64,000 nt of DNA, taken from contig NC_092702.1 in NCBI RefSeq assembly GCF_964275005.1, positions 36,278,316 through 36,342,315 of the forward strand, given 5' to 3'. The DNA comes from Diadema setosum. Its lineage: Eukaryota; Echinodermata; Echinoidea; Diadematoida; Diadematidae. The position numbers were made by a program, and so were the translations under genes. The notes beneath the pieces are model-generated. The model worked only from the letters and a program-made list of their open reading frames with translations, was not told the origin of the DNA and ran no database searches. Shown here piece after piece: positions 46,740-57,935 of the stretch (position 1 is the stretch's first letter; each line of letters begins with the position of its first letter).

Positions 46740-47159
46740 TCTGAAATAGCGGGATAGTAGCGCGCTATTTGATAATGTGAAAACCACTCGAGAAATTAGC
46801 GCGATGAATCCCATCATGCCCAGCGTATGTGACCCGATCGATCGAGGCAAACTGCACACAAATCATGAGGAATTTTTGAGAGGGCACACACATTACTAGG
46901 CGTTTTCACATCAGCCCGATAAAAATACAAGCTCGAAATATTTTCCGCGATTGCGAATTAGAGCGCAATTTTATTTCATATTCACATCAGCCCGAAGAGG
47001 GGGTAGCCCGAATAGATAAAAAGTTTAAAATAGCTAATTCGACAGCTGAGTATGTGCAAACAGCATCAGTAATGTGTGTGCCCTCTCAAAAATTCCTCAT
47101 GATTTGTGTGTAGTTTGCCTCGATCCATTGGGTCACACACGCTATAGGCATGATGGTAT
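46740..47159. mobile_element. Foldback element interrupted by the LTR element
   Basis: The left arm (ATTAGCGCGATGAATCC, CCATCATGCC, GAGGCAAACTGCACACAAAT, TTTTTGAGAGGGCACACACA) is inverted at 47075-47155, and its outermost part resumes at 51325-51345. The LTR element therefore landed in the right arm. The CGCGCTATTT motifs at 45850-45910 belong to related sequence. Confidence 0.75.
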
Positions 47160-47777
47160 TGTTAAGGTCAGTAACTTGTCCTGCATACTGGTTACACTTC
47201 TTAGTCAGGGTCAATGTCCTAATTCTTATCAGCATTCTCCCACACATATATCTTGTACAGATTGAATATCCTTTGTCCTAAAGTCATAAACTGGAGGGCT
47301 TATAGTTAGCCCCTATGTGTTAATTGAACCAAGACACACACACGTATAAGCTTAGTGTTGGTACCTAGAATACAGCAGTAATTGTAGCCCTTTTCTCATC
47401 TACTATGCTGACCATGCAAGAACCTATCCTTTGTCCTCCCCTAGTAGCTAAACGTTTGATGTCACCCCTTTGTAATAGTCTCAACTTTATGTCTCTTTGT
47501 CCTATTGTTGTAGCCATGCTTCCCTCCAATTACCACCCTATTGCCCGATTGTACCTGTATTAGTTTCTCATTTAATCTCTTCTATGACTATGGAAGTAGC
47601 TAACTGGTTAATTGTTTGTATACTTGGCTGGGAATGATGCCAAGCTAAAACTCCTGCTTGGGAGTGAGTCTGAATTTGGTCCTCCTGAAGTCAAGACGCC
47701 AATAAATGTTCTCTCCGTAAATGCAATGATTTTATGTTGGTGTGACTGATTCATTGACTCTTGTTTGAAACTCAACA
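47160..47777 (+). repeat. Left LTR
   Basis: 618 bp, TGTT...AACA ends; matches the right LTR once the 387-bp insertion there is discounted. AATAAATGTTCTC near 47700 may be its polyadenylation signal. Confidence 0.85.
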
Positions 47778-50315
47778 CTGGTGGCAGCGGTGGGATCCAA
47801 ACTTATACACGCCAAAGAAATACAGTACTTTAAGTAACCGAAATGCCACAAATTTAAAGACATCATGAAATGTCAACGACCTGAAATTGAGATGGACCAC
47901 AAGGCGAAGGCTGGCGACTTCTAGGTGGGCTATAAGGTCTGCATGACAGCCGACAAGGACAATGAAGGCCCGTACTTTTCTGTTGATGGCAGTAGCTCTG
48001 GTCTGCATGTACTTTGTTTTGTCATCAGATGTCAGAAATATCATTGAATCGTCGGCAGGACCAATGACCACAGAAAAATGTTTTTATGAGATAGGGACCA
48101 GCGACAAGGAAGTGCACATGGGGAGAAATGGCGGGGACTTAACTCGTGGAGATTACATTGGATGCGAGATGGCATGGATGGCGACAGAGATGATGATGAC
48201 GGCTTTAGGGCCAAACCACCGCGGACCTGGCTGGATGAATATGGCAGGCGCTGGCAGGAACGTGGGCAGATTGCTGTTCTCCATAAGTAGGAGCAGCACC
48301 ATAGAGACATCTCGGCTGGACGGGAAGCACATCGTTGGATAGACCACTCGGCACGTACAATATCACCATGACAACGAAGAGACTTTGGCCACACCACGAC
48401 ATGAGTGCACTGATCGACAAAATAGCTTTTCTCCTTTCCGGTACGTTTCTCATAGCTACACATGCTCTTTGGCTTTGTAACTTGTAATTAATTTCATTAT
48501 TTAAAGATATTGGTGAAATTCAGTTAGTTTCACAACTGCCTCTTGAAAGTAATGCGTTGTGTTTCGATATTCTGTAGAGAAAGCGTGCAAAACAAGAAAT
48601 GTGTGATGAAATTTTGCTATTGGCACGAAAATGAAGCAACAGATGAAATTGAAACCCTGGGGTTGTCAATCAGATAGTGAGTAAAGGTGCCTAGATGTCA
48701 TGAATTATAGAGATAATTTAGTAATGTGCATTGATGTTCGTATATGGGTGTTTTTACTGGTGAATTGCCCTGCGACTATACAAAGTTGCCTTAGCTGAAA
48801 TTTTCAGGCAGCAATGATCCAACGTGTAATAGCACACGTATGTGAATAAAGCTACAGTTTATCGAAAACATAACAAGACGATTTCTCCGAAGGGTCGCTG
48901 GTAGTTAAACATATTTATAGATACAGTTGTACCAGTAAACCGTATGGAAAATTATGACAGCATCTTATCTTTCCTGGCGTGGCATACCAGTGATTAGGTG
49001 AACATTTACATGTGTGATAGAATTTAGTTGGATATGTCAAGTGAATGCAATTACAGTACCCCTTTAGTTGAGTTGACTAGTTGTGTACAAAAGATACATG
49101 CCAGTGTTGTAGAGGTTAAGCTCCAAGGTTTGTAGAGTGTACAAACTTGTGTTGAGGCTAAGGAACAATCTGCCCTGCATCTATACAAAGATGCCTTAGC
49201 CGGATATATCCGGGCCGCAGAGAAATTCCTGTAGAGTTTTGCATGTAGTTGTTTCATAGAATGTTGAAGTAGACTAAGGGTATCAAGATTTGCGTCATCA
49301 CTTGTCACCCAATTCAGGTTTTACACTGTGATGAATTGTTCAGCTGATGCTGGTACTTAATTTGCATAGGATCCAAGTTTCACGTCAGGGTTTGTTGTCT
49401 CTGTTTATTCCTTCCCTCACTCTAGTTTTCTATTTTATTTCATTACACTGGAGACCAGAATGTTTACACCTATGCATTATGAACAGGAATTGGTGTAGTA
49501 CCCATGCTCTTATGTTGCAAAAGGTTCTAAAATGAATTAGTATCCTACAGTACTGATCTGTTCTTAACTCCTGTTCGTGCTTAACCTTCAATTTTCTTGT
49601 CAATGGCGACCACATTGTATGTACACTGTACATGTCGTTTTACTCTTGATCTCGATGTGTTTACAAAGTAGCATCTCTTCCGTTTAATATTTTACCTCGA
49701 ATGAGGATACTGTCTGTTCTTCTCTTTCTTCTCTTACAATTGTCTTACTTCTTCGTTATCTTTTCTTCTGCGATGTTTCATTCTTTCTACAAAACTTAGA
49801 TTGCCGAAGCTTCAATAATCAATGTCGTTATTCTGATTTTCAATGTGCATGTTATAGTGTAATTGTATAATGTAAGATTTAAGGTAAGCGCTATTTGTTG
49901 ATAGATGGACGTAGAGTGAAAATGTAAACAATGTAAATTTGGGTTGTTATTTCTGTTACATGCTGTTTGTTCGTGTCATTACTTTTGTACATGTACATGT
50001 ACATGATTATACATCGCTGTCAGTTGTATTATTATTTTTGAGTGTTTTGTGATGGGTTCACTATTTGGGAGTTATAAAATATTTGGACTATTTATTAATT
50101 ATAGTTTGGATAAATGTGACAACCTCTCTAACACCTTGTACAAAATCTTCACTATAGCATTCTGTTACACCTCCTATTTCTGTTTTTCTCTTCTCTTTCT
50201 GTAAAGTGTCTTCTCTCTCTCTGTGTCTTTCCATGTCATGTATCCATACTGCTACATTCACCCTGTGGTAGGTTGTGTATTGAGGACAATACCTCTTTTC
50301 AAAAGGGGGGAGTAG

Positions 50316-51320
50316 TGTTAAGGTCAGTAACTTGTCCTGCATACTGGTTACACTTCTTAGTCAGGGTCAATGTCCTAATTCTTATCAGCATTCTCCCACA
50401 CATATATCTTGTACAGATTGAATATCCTTTGTCCTAAAGTCATAAACTGGAGGGCTTATAGTTAGCCCCTATGTGTTAAAGGGACTGTACAGTACTGGTT
50501 GAGGTAGGGATTCATGTTTTGAACATTCCTAAGTGAGATAATGAAAAGCCTCTTATGAAATATGAAAGAGCATGTAATTTTCAGAAGGATTCAACGTTTA
50601 TTTGATGAAAATTGGTTTTCAAATGGCTGAGATATCCAAAAAAGTGCTAATAATAAAAGGCGACATGCCCCAACTTTATTAGTATCTCTTTGTTTCACCT
50701 TGTTTTTGGATATCTCAGCCATTTCAAAACCGATTTTCATCGAATAAACTTTTGATACCCCTTAGAACCGCATGCTCTTTGACATCTCATTGAGTGGTTT
50801 CACAATATCTCACAAAACGTTAAAAGCTAAATCTTCACCTCGACCAGAACTGTACACACCCTTTAATTGAACCAAGACACACACACGTATAAGCTTAGTG
50901 TTGGTACCTAGAATACAGCAGTAATTGTAGCCCTTTTCTCATCTACTATGCTGACCATGCAAGAACCTATCCTTTGTCCTCCCCTAGTAGCTAAACGTTT
51001 GATGTCACCCCTTTGTAATAGTCTCAACTTTATGTCTCTTTGTCCTATTGTTGTAGCCATGCTTCCCTCCAATTACCACCCTATTGCCCGATTGTACCTG
51101 TATTAGTTTCTCATTTAATCTCTTCTATGACTATGGAAGTAGCTAACTGGTTAATTGTTTGTATACTTGGCTGGGAATGATGCCAAGCTAAAACTCCTGC
51201 TTGGGAGTGAGTCTGAATTTGGTCCTCCTGAAGTCAAGACGCCAATAAATGTTCTCTCCGTAAATGCAATGATTTTATGTTGGTGTGACTGATTCATTGA
51301 CTCTTGTTTGAAACTCAACA
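50316..51320 (+). repeat. Right LTR, split by a MITE
   Basis: 1005 bp: the same 618 bp plus 387 bp (a 383-bp element and a duplicated TTAA). Confidence 0.85.
50480..50862 (+). mobile_element. 383-bp TTAA element, copy 2 (piggyBac-like MITE)
   Basis: The ends AGGGACTGTACAGT and CTGTACACACCCT are flanked by TTAA at 50476-50479 and 50863-50866; the empty site exists in the left LTR. It is non-coding and internally partly palindromic (GGCTGAGATATCCAAAA and inverse). TTAA duplication suggests piggyBac. Confidence 0.9.
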
Positions 51321-51393
51321 GTATTCATCGCGCTAATTTCTCGAGTCGTTTCCATATTATCAATATCAATATTATTCAAGATATCTACAGTAC

Positions 51394-52793
51394 CAGTGCG
51401 TATCAAAAAAAGGTAATCCAATTTTGGACGGCTACCATTTCTTAATTGTCAGCTATGGAGAGCTCAATTTTAGCTGTGAGGAAAGGAGAACTCTTCCTCT
51501 TTCCATTGATACCTAATTATGCTTACAGATGTCATGCATGACTGATCACATGAACTGTAACGACAACAATGACAAATTGCCCTTTTTCCAAGTTTGAGTG
51601 TCACGTCATGAAGGAACAATGAATGTCTCACTGGATGAATGACATCTATTAATGAAATTGGTCAGATTAACAGGTCAGCCTGCATGACGGCATGTTTGTG
51701 TGTATGGTTTCTTTGAACCTTTTATGGTCCATACCCTTCAACATGGCCATGTTGTTGATTATACTTGGTCACTCCCAAAAAGGTTAACCCATTATTCGTT
51801 TTCTCCCTTCATTCTCAAAACATGGTTTGTCGCTATGAGTCATGCGTGGAATATGAACAGAGAAAATGGACTGTACTGGTTGGCCTTGTGGGAGTGACTA
51901 TTTACATAATATTGGATGGACTTAAGGTTAATACAAGGAAATATAGGACGAGCTATATGCACAAATATTGGACGAGTCGAAGACGAGTCCAATATTTTGC
52001 TTAGCGAGTCCAATATTTCCTTGTATTAACCGAAAATAGGACATCCAATATCATCATTATTTTCCTACAGAGGATTTTAGCAAAGAATATTTTCATTTAC
52101 CAACACAGAATTTTAGAAGAAAAAAAAAAAACGATATTTTAGTTAATTCGTGATTGACCAATCGCAGACGTTTTTACTTCATATTTCGGGTCATCTCGTA
52201 TATCTGAACAGTTAGGTGCAGTTTCTAAAAACTTTGGGGAATCCCCCTCTTGCCGTCCAATATTTTAGATATTGGTCACCTCGGCAAAAAAATATTGGTT
52301 GAGTTCAACAAACTTTCTAAGTGGGTCGGAGGTTATGAGGTGCATCGACAAAATGATACATATACACTGTATTTGGGCTCTAAAAATCCTCTGTAGGGAT
52401 AATAATGCAGGTTATTGGACAGGTGGCCATGTTGCAGGTTTAATACGGACTATAAAATGTTAGAAGAAACCCTGAATACAAACCTAAACACAAACGCGCA
52501 TTCGTACAGGCTGGCCTGTTTGTTAATGGCAATTCCATTGACAGATCTCATCCCTTCAATGAGACATGCATTGTTCATTCATGTAACACTCAAACTTGGA
52601 AAAAGGGGCAATTTGTCATTGTTGTCTTTACAGTTCATGTGATCAGTCATGCATGACATTTGTCAACATAATTAGGTACCAATGGAAAGAGGAAGAGTTC
52701 CTCTTTCCTCACAACCAACATTGAGCTCTCCATAGCTGACAATTAAGAAATGGTAGCCCTCCAAATTTGGATTACCTTTTTTTATACGCACTG
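51394..52793. mobile_element. 1.4-kb element with ~260-bp inverted repeats
   Basis: The left arm 51394-51660 (CAGTGCGTATC, AAAGGTAATCCAA, GAGAGCTCAATTTTAG, GTGTCACGTCATGAAGG) is matched inverted by 52535-52793. A second inverted-repeat element (about 51910-52052, GGACGAGTCGAAGACGAGTC at its centre) is nested within. No transposase frame was seen. Confidence 0.8.
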
Positions 52794-53017
52794 TAGAGCA
52801 ATAGATTGACAGTATAGTTCAAGACATAATGCTAATTTCTGTGCAATAACTATAAATCTGTAATCTCATTTTTTTTTTTTCATGACACCTTATGGCAGGT
52901 CAGTGCAACACTTTGAATATTTTGAAGCTTTAGAACTGCGCAGTTTATGTGTTCGGCGTAAATGATGTGATTACATGATTCACAACACTCTATTATTATC
53001 ATGTTGGACTTTTGCAG

Positions 53018-53023
53018 ACAAAA
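53018..53023 (+). other. Splice acceptor and leader of gene 3
   Basis: GACTTTTGCAG ends at 53017; the exon starts ACAAAA and then ATG. Confidence 0.7.
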
Positions 53024-54190
53024 ATGTCATTCCCCGGAGCTCCACCCGTTCCAGACGTCCAGAAGACGACAGTGGGTGTGTCGAGCACCAAACTGCCAGT
53101 TGGGTCAATGCTTGAGATCAGCATCACCCTGCGTGGGAGCCATGGAAACCTTATTGTAGAGCCACAAGCTCTGTCCACATTGGATCTAGTGATGGAGACA
53201 CCGGGTGGTCAGACAGCCAATCTTGTGGTTCCCAACCAGCTGTCTGCCAGCGGAATATGCGTCACGAGTATGTCTTTGAAAGACATCGGGCACCACAAGA
53301 TCCACGTCAAAGTCTGTGGCAGTGACGTAAAGCACAGTCCCGTCTCGGTCCTGGTCTGGGTAAGGGGGAATTTGGTCAAAACCTTTAAGCCGCGTATGAA
53401 CAATCCTCATGACGTTATGAAGCACGAAAACATCTTCGTCGTAACCGACAAGGATTCAAACCAGGTTCAAGTGTTCGATTCCAACTTTCGCCCAGTCAGT
53501 AGATTCACCTCTCCGCAAAAGTTAATGCAGGGCTCGGGTAAGTTTGACCCTTATGGCATTGCTTGGACAGGAAAGAGTTTTGTTGTGACGGATCTCGCTA
53601 ATCACTGCGTTGTGGAATTCAGCAATTTTGTCCCCACCCAGGTGTTTGGACAAGAGACTCTCCACAAGCCCTGTGGTATTGCAGTAGCCCGAAATGGAGA
53701 CGTGTACGTTTCCGATTGCTTCAAACACTGCATCTTTGTCTTTAATCAGCAGCGCCATTGTACTGAAATCTTAGGCGGCCTGGGATCAGCACTCGGACAG
53801 ATGAATACGCCTTGGTTTATCGCAATGAATTCACAGCAACACCTAGTTGTGGCAGAATTCAAGAACCACCGGATCCAGGTCTGGAATACGCACAACAACA
53901 AGGCACTGCGGATCATCGACGTCAAGCACAACGGGAAGTCGTGGGACTGCAGAGGTTTGGCCGTCGACCACCATGACAACATCTATGTCACCGTCCGTAG
54001 CGGCTTCATGCGAGGTTTCAGCGTGGAGACAGTTCTTGTGTACAGTTCCACCGGAGAGTTCTTGGGCAACTTCGGCGAAGGCTTCAACTACGTGAGAGGT
54101 TTGACCGTCACACAGGAGGGACAGCTGAACACGGTGGCTTATGTCGTTGACGGAGCCAATCACCGCATCATGGCCTACGAAATGAGATAA
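53024..54190 (+). CDS. Filamin-NHL protein lacking TRIM domains (gene 3)
   Basis: The product is 388 residues. A filamin-type Ig domain (about 15-112, beginning near STKLPVGSMLEISITLRG) is followed by six NHL blades (about 120-388), with motifs NNPHDVMKHENIFVVTD, NGDVYVSDCFKHCIFVF, FKNHRIQVWN and GANHRIMAYEM. The closest TRIM2/3 proteins have a RING, B-box and coiled coil first; this one has none, so no ubiquitin ligase activity is expected. It could act as a scaffold, or compete with full TRIM-NHL proteins for partners or RNA; this is inference. The coding part is one exon; the predicted 5' UTR exon is at 41.1 kb across an intron of about 11.8 kb. The last third is almost identical to gene 2. 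Confidence 0.92.
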   Translation: MSFPGAPPVPDVQKTTVGVSSTKLPVGSMLEISITLRGSHGNLIVEPQALSTLDLVMETPGGQTANLVVPNQLSASGICVTSMSLKDIGHHKIHVKVCGSDVKHSPVSVLVWVRGNLVKTFKPRMNNPHDVMKHENIFVVTDKDSNQVQVFDSNFRPVSRFTSPQKLMQGSGKFDPYGIAWTGKSFVVTDLANHCVVEFSNFVPTQVFGQETLHKPCGIAVARNGDVYVSDCFKHCIFVFNQQRHCTEILGGLGSALGQMNTPWFIAMNSQQHLVVAEFKNHRIQVWNTHNNKALRIIDVKHNGKSWDCRGLAVDHHDNIYVTVRSGFMRGFSVETVLVYSSTGEFLGNFGEGFNYVRGLTVTQEGQLNTVAYVVDGANHRIMAYEMR

Positions 54191-54935
54191 AGAACGTACG
54201 ATCTACGGAAAATAATGAGAGCTATTTGAGCAATCACTGAGAATTGTTTGTCTCCATTCCAACAACTCTTCTATTGCTGACAAGATGCCATTTATAACAT
54301 CTCATTACAAATTTGAATATACTTTATACTTGAAATTCTGCTGTGTAAAGTGGTTGGTACAATGTATTGATATCGATTTTCCGTCAAAATAATGATTTCA
54401 TGGATTGTTGAGACTGCTCAAATGCAAAATGTGAGGATTTTTTTTTTTCGTGGAGCTCAGCTGTTTTCTTAAATGGGAGTTAATTTTGTTTGTAGACCAT
54501 GCATGGCACTGTAATTTTTAGTTCTGATATGTATATTCATAAAATCCCGCCATTTTGATTTCTTTGTCTGATTTGCCGCATGTTCTCTCCATGTTATAAA
54601 GAGGTTGTTCTATTATCTTTGTAGCTAAGTCATTATATCTTAGGGAATGTGGCTGTTCTCCATGTGACAATTTCGATGGAAAAAAATTATAATTTGCTGC
54701 TGACAATAGCATTCATTTATATGTGTATGGTATAGTGTGTGCTTACGTTTGCCAAAGAATTAATGATTGACTGTGAATTAATAAGAGCATTTTCAGTAAA
54801 TATTACAAAATATTAACTCGCCTTATAATCACGATATCTATACGAACCTTCAAAGCTATTTTTGCTGGAGCTAGTATTTTTTTTTTATTAACCTTTCCTT
54901 AGAGAGGAATATTCCCGTTGTCTTCGGGGAAACCT
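54191..54935 (+). other. Likely 3' UTR of gene 3
   Basis: AT-rich, directly downstream of the stop, no repeats recognised. No canonical AATAAA was found nearby. Confidence 0.4.
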
Positions 54936-55084
54936 AGGGCCCGTGTCATAAAACTTGTCATCAGTGACAAGTTGTCATAGATGTGACAAGCTACTGAAAT
55001 CCTTGCATCTGATTGGCTGAGAGCAAATTTGTCATAGAAATGTGGCAGTTGCCACTGATAACAAGTTATATGAAACGGGACCCT
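54936..55084. mobile_element. 148-bp foldback MITE, copy 3
   Basis: The same palindromic family as 42881-43028, in the same orientation, with a few more changes (GGGCCCGTGTCATAAAACTT). Confidence 0.9.
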
Positions 55085-56380
55085 GACGGATGTTGTGCCT
55101 TGTGCGGAGTCGGTGGGGGTTTTGAACTCTCACAGAGGGCGGATGAACACTGTTCGTGCTTTAATATGCATATTATGATGCGTTGAAACTAATTGTTCCG
55201 CAGTTTTGCAAATACGATATTTTGCATTTGCGCCATGTGATTAAAAAGGAAAACAAAGAATTATTCATTCAGCTCCTATCTAGGCAGGTGCCATTTTTAG
55301 AACTCAAAGTCACATTCCATACTTTCATGTTGCACTGGTTAACATTGAGTAATTCGAGAAGGGATGATTATTCTTTCTTATGAAGAAGATATAGCTGGTT
55401 TATGGAACGTTCTTTCTTTGTTTTGAAGTTTTAAACAGTCTGAACTATGACTATAAAACGCATGTAAATAGTGTAAGGTATTATAGTGATGTGCTCAAAC
55501 CACAACATAATTTGTGTTCGTTATTATAAAGTAACATAGGACTGTATACCTGACATGGGTATCTCGTTGGCATGGAGACTATAGCTGATAACCTGGTGGC
55601 AACTCGAATCTTACTGGTTGTGGAGGCGTCTATACTGGAGACTAGCAGAGTCTTCGTAGAGTTGCGGGAGAATCGAACATCTAATTTGTTGTTTTCTTTC
55701 CTTGAGACTTTCTCTAGTCTCCGACAGGTCTCGGAGACGTCTCTATCAGTTGCGGCCATGTTGCAGGGACAAATTATTTTGTCTGCGAATGTTTTCAGAC
55801 CATGCATGCGAAGGCTCATGGCGACTTACCCGGCAACAATGCAGAGAAGTCTCGGCGACGTGCGACGTTCTCTCGACTTCCGGGCGAAAAAGTTGTAACG
55901 GTAACCCTTTTTGGGGACGTCTCTGACGTCACCATATTATACTACCTCCTTTTTTATGATAGCTAAGCATTTTTTTGTAGTCTTTCAAGTCGTGAAACGA
56001 CTCCTCCAATGAGATAAAGCCCTTTGGAGAGGCATTTTCTTATGAGGAGGTAAACAGAGACAGATTGCATGTTTCAATCTCATAGGCTGAATTACACGCC
56101 ATCTTGGTGATCTGAAATACTTGTTGATGATGAAACGTAGGACTCTGTCATTGAGATGTAATGATTGCACGCCAAAAATGGCGTGTCATGTATATTCCGA
56201 TGGTACTGGCCAAAATAAGTACTATACTTTGTAATATATAGAGTCTAGTAGATTCCCATGGTTTTTCCTATTATTTTCATGTCCGATTTTATTTTATTGG
56301 AACTTTTACGGTTTGCTAGCATTTTCTGTGCACATGCAGAGTCACAATGAACAAAAGTAAATGTACTCGATTTGTATGCC
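55085..56380. other. Intergenic, no gene supported
   Basis: Overlapping open frames on both strands at 55481-55898 lack domain features and splice signals. The surrounding GTCTC/GAGAC and GACGTC repeats suggest a worn repeat. Confidence 0.35.
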
Positions 56381-56384
56381 TATA

Positions 56385-56385
56385 A

Positions 56386-56428
<43 letters not shown>
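56385..56428. repeat. (AT)n microsatellite
   Basis: About twenty-one AT units just left of the hAT-like element. Confidence 0.95.
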
Positions 56429-56432
<4 letters not shown>

Positions 56433-56434
<2 letters not shown>

Positions 56435-57929
56435 GTGGCGTATCTAGGGAAAATGGCGCCCGGGGCAAGCGCGAAAATTGCGCCCCTAATTTCTGAAAAA
56501 GTGTTCAACCCCAACCCCATCCCGGTATGGACTTTAAACAAAGTCCACATGATATGCTTTTTAAAGCACTTAAAAGGGGTCTTTTGAGATTGATTTAAAT
56601 GTAATGAGTGTTGATAGATTTTGGCGAGCGAGCGCAGCGAGCGAGCCGAAAATTTTTGTATTTTAGCTTACAAAACATGGAATTCTTCTCATTTTTTGCT
56701 TATCAAATCTTTCAATTCTAATAAAGATATAGTGACGGCCTTATAGATAACGATTTATACCAACAAACTGAGGACTTAGAAAAAATACTCTAAATTAGTA
56801 CGCGCGAGTAAGTCAAAATTTGTATATTTCCGCGTAATCATCACGTTTTGTTCTTATCTCTCTCTTTTTTCTTTTTTCTTTTTTTTTTTTTTTTGGCGAG
56901 CGAGCGCAGCGAGCGAGCCGAAAATTTTTGTATTTCAGCTAACAAAACATGGAATTCTTGTCATTTTTTGCTTATTAAATCTTACAATTCTAATAAAGAT
57001 ATAGTGACGACGATAACGATTTATACCAACAAACTGAGGACTGAGCTGAAATTTGTATATTTCCGCGTTATCATCCCGTTTTGTTCTTATCTCTTTTTTT
57101 TTTTTTGGGGGGGGGGGATAAATTGTGGCGAGCGAGCGCAGCGAGCGATCCGAAAAATTTGTATTTCAGCTTACAAAACATGGAATTCTTGTCATTTTTT
57201 GCTTATTAAATCTTACAATTCTAATCAAGATATGGTGACGACATTATAATATAGATAACGATTTATACCAACAAACTGAGGACTTGAAAAAAATACTCTA
57301 AATTAGTACGAGCGAGTGAGCCGAAATTTGTATATTTCCGCGTTATCATTACGTTTTGTTCTTATCTTGGGGTTTTTTGCGCCCCCCCCCCCCCGTTTGT
57401 TCGAAACCGTTGGCGCCTTCTTTTGATCCAATTGGCGATCGCTTCAGAACGAAAGAAATTGCAGCCGCTGCTCTGTGAAACATTTTGCCTGCTAAATATA
57501 AAATGACGTGTGAACACAATAGACATTGTCATTTTCCCCGCGTCATCATCACGTTTTGTTCTTACCTTCTTTTTTATATAAGTTTTGGCGAGCGAGTGCA
57601 GCGAGCGAGCCGAAAATTTTTGTAGTTCAGCTTACTTACAGAACATGGAATTCTTGTGTGAACACAGATAATAAACATTGTCATTTTGCCCGCGTCATCA
57701 TCATGTTTTGTTTTTATCTTGTTTGATTTGGTTTTCTGCCCCCCCCCTTTCCGGGCGAGTTTTTTTCTTGTTCTTGTACTTGCTCTCTTTCTTTTCTCTT
57801 TTTTTTTTCTTTTTTTCTTCTTCTTCGTTTTTTTTTTTCTTCTTCGTTTTTTTTTTTTCGTTTTTTGCGCCCCCGAGGAGTGGCGCCCGGGGCACGTGCC
57901 CCCCTTGCCCCCCCTTAGATACGCCACTG
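56433..57929. mobile_element. hAT-like non-autonomous element
   Basis: The ends CAGTGGCGTATCTAGGG and CTTAGATACGCCACTG are inverted repeats. The flanking 8-mers TATACACA and TATATACA are nearly equal, as for a hAT 8-bp target duplication. Inside, a unit of about 230-270 bp beginning GGCGAGCGAGCGCAGCGAGC repeats at 56622, 56896, 57126 and 57587, each followed by an ACATGGAATTCTT block. The right part is T-rich and C-rich. No transposase was seen. Confidence 0.8.
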
Positions 57930-57935
57930 TATATA

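Larger units (their letters stand above)
47160..51320 (+). mobile_element. LTR retroelement fossil, non-autonomous
   Basis: Two long terminal repeats (47160-47777 and 50316-51320) share a TGTTAAGGTC start and CTCAACA end and look almost identical apart from one inserted element. GTAT flanks both sides, consistent with a 4-bp target duplication. A TGGTGGCAGCGGTGG primer-site-like stretch follows the left LTR and an AAAAGGGGGG tract precedes the right one. The inner 2.5 kb shows no recognisable gag or pol, so it is broken or a non-coding relative of a Ty3/Gypsy-like element. High LTR similarity suggests a young insertion. Confidence 0.85.

Noticed and set aside
47962-48463. Opposed open frames inside the LTR element
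   Set aside because: No resemblance to gag, pol or env families; treated as part of the fossil interior.
55481-55898. Overlapping open frames on both strands (108 and 112 codons)
   Set aside because: No recognisable domain; GAGAC/GTCTC palindromic wording suggests a repeat.
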